NCBI RefSeq assembly: GCF_002067275.1
Contig: NZ_MVQX01000027.1
Coordinates: 1 to 56,660 of the forward strand
Length of the DNA stretch: 56,660 bases
Source: Methanomethylovorans sp. PtaU1.Bin093
GTDB taxonomy: Archaea > Halobacteriota > Methanosarcinia > Methanosarcinales > Methanosarcinaceae
Direction: 5' to 3'
The notes under the pieces were generated by a model. That model was not told the DNA's origin and did no database searches. It saw nothing but the letters and a program-made list of their open reading frames with translations. Shown here piece by piece: positions 56,527 to 56,660 of the stretch (position 1 is its first letter; the number at the start of each line of letters is the position of its first letter). A program made the translations under genes and the position numbers.

Positions 56527-56565
56527 AAAAAAAGATCATCGTATCCCGACAAAGCAGGATACGAT
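56527..56565 (-). terminator. Terminator of the gene entering from the right edge
   Basis: ATCGTATCC (56538-56546) and GGATACGAT (56557-56565) form a perfect nine-base stem with a 10-base loop. On the minus strand a T-run follows (A-run at 56527-56534). It lies just past the stop codon of the partial gene at 56584 and before the convergent perR stop. Confidence 0.8.
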
Positions 56566-56583
56566 CTGAAGTATGTCTTGCGT

Positions 56584-56660
56584 TCAGAAAGTGACACTTT
56601 TTGTAGAATAGACATTCTGCGTTGGGTCGTATGTGTATCCATCACATGTGATGCCCGTGA
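56584..56660 (-). CDS. C-terminal end of an unknown, probably exported protein (partial)
   Basis: On the minus strand the last 24 codons of a frame are in the window, ending with TYDPTQNVYSTKSVTF and a TGA stop at 56584-56586. The residues (Thr, Tyr, Asn, Ser, one Cys) are like those of surface or secreted proteins, as is the neighbouring 525-residue one. The perfect hairpin with T-run right after the stop supports a real gene end. The rest lies outside the window. Confidence 0.55.
   Translation of the reverse strand, partial: TGITCDGYTYDPTQNVYSTKSVTF

Overview
The window looks like chromosomal DNA of a methylotrophic methanogen of the family Methanosarcinaceae (Methanolobus/Methanomethylovorans-like, by inference). 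Archaeal markers include RadA, a VAT/CDC48 AAA ATPase, archaeal-type HMG-CoA synthase with its thiolase and DUF35 partners, archaeal CoaD, an eIF1-like factor, NreA with a C-terminal PCNA-binding motif, ribose-1,5-bisphosphate isomerase, archaeal D-aminoacyl-tRNA deacylase and UPF0216. Archaea with MutS plus MutL, CbiMNQO and NikR fit the Methanosarcinales. Several genes have a TATA-like box about 25 bases before the start codon and no Shine-Dalgarno, suggesting leaderless mRNAs. Others use GGAGG-type sites, sometimes with TTG or GTG starts. No rRNA, tRNA, CRISPR array or intact insertion sequence was recognised.

Layout. 1-1290: tRNA quality/modification pair (partial dtdA and a Trm5-like methyltransferase, minus strand). 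1658-3324: ABC-2 exporter. 3387-3668: small DUF4405 membrane protein. 3939-8462: minus-strand cluster of an acetolactate-synthase-like ThDP enzyme and two succinate-semialdehyde-type dehydrogenases, a candidate 2-oxoglutarate to succinate bypass. 8562-10005: UPF0216, a nucleotidyltransferase-fold protein lacking its catalytic motifs, and a pentapeptide-repeat protein. 10006-10608: intergenic DNA with a GC-rich segment that can fold. 10609-15148: R15P isomerase, Cdd1-like HhH protein, SagB-type oxidoreductase, methyltransferase, Tag glycosylase and SppA. 15297-17342: metG. 17415-21348: minus-strand operon of an HTH regulator, HMG-CoA synthase, thiolase, DUF35 protein and CYTH enzyme. 21479-23686: Cas4-like protein without nuclease residues and a coiled-coil protein. 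23775-28263: mutS-mutL. 28305-33462: cbiD-cbiE and the cobalt importer cbiMNQO. 33470-35140: EndoIV-like protein, small helical protein and coaD. 35308-40372: membrane protein, radA, phosphoglycolate phosphatase, PRC-barrel protein and VAT. 40522-41173: decayed flavodoxin-family pseudogene. 41308-45174: Fe-S protein, DUF378, purL and DUF192. 45252-48813: eIF1, then cysteine desulfurase, IscU-like scaffold, a Cys-rich HTH regulator and nreA. 48910-50636: PiT phosphate transporter plus a PhoU-like protein. 50625-52835: CrtI-like oxidoreductase and purC. 52981-53750: nikR and an ArsR-type regulator, tail to tail. 53892-54189: an uncertain small transcription unit. 54230-56660: a large secreted protein, a PerR-like regulator with two inverted repeats before it, and the 3' end of another possibly exported protein.

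Most genes are housekeeping. The observations most worth a second look are the candidate 2-oxoglutarate decarboxylase/SSADH route, the Cas4-like protein that has lost its metal ligands, the foldable GC-rich intergenic segment near 10.2 kb, the extra domain on CbiO, the regulator-led mevalonate operon, and the Fe-S assembly operon that carries its own cysteine-bearing regulator and a PCNA-binding repair factor.
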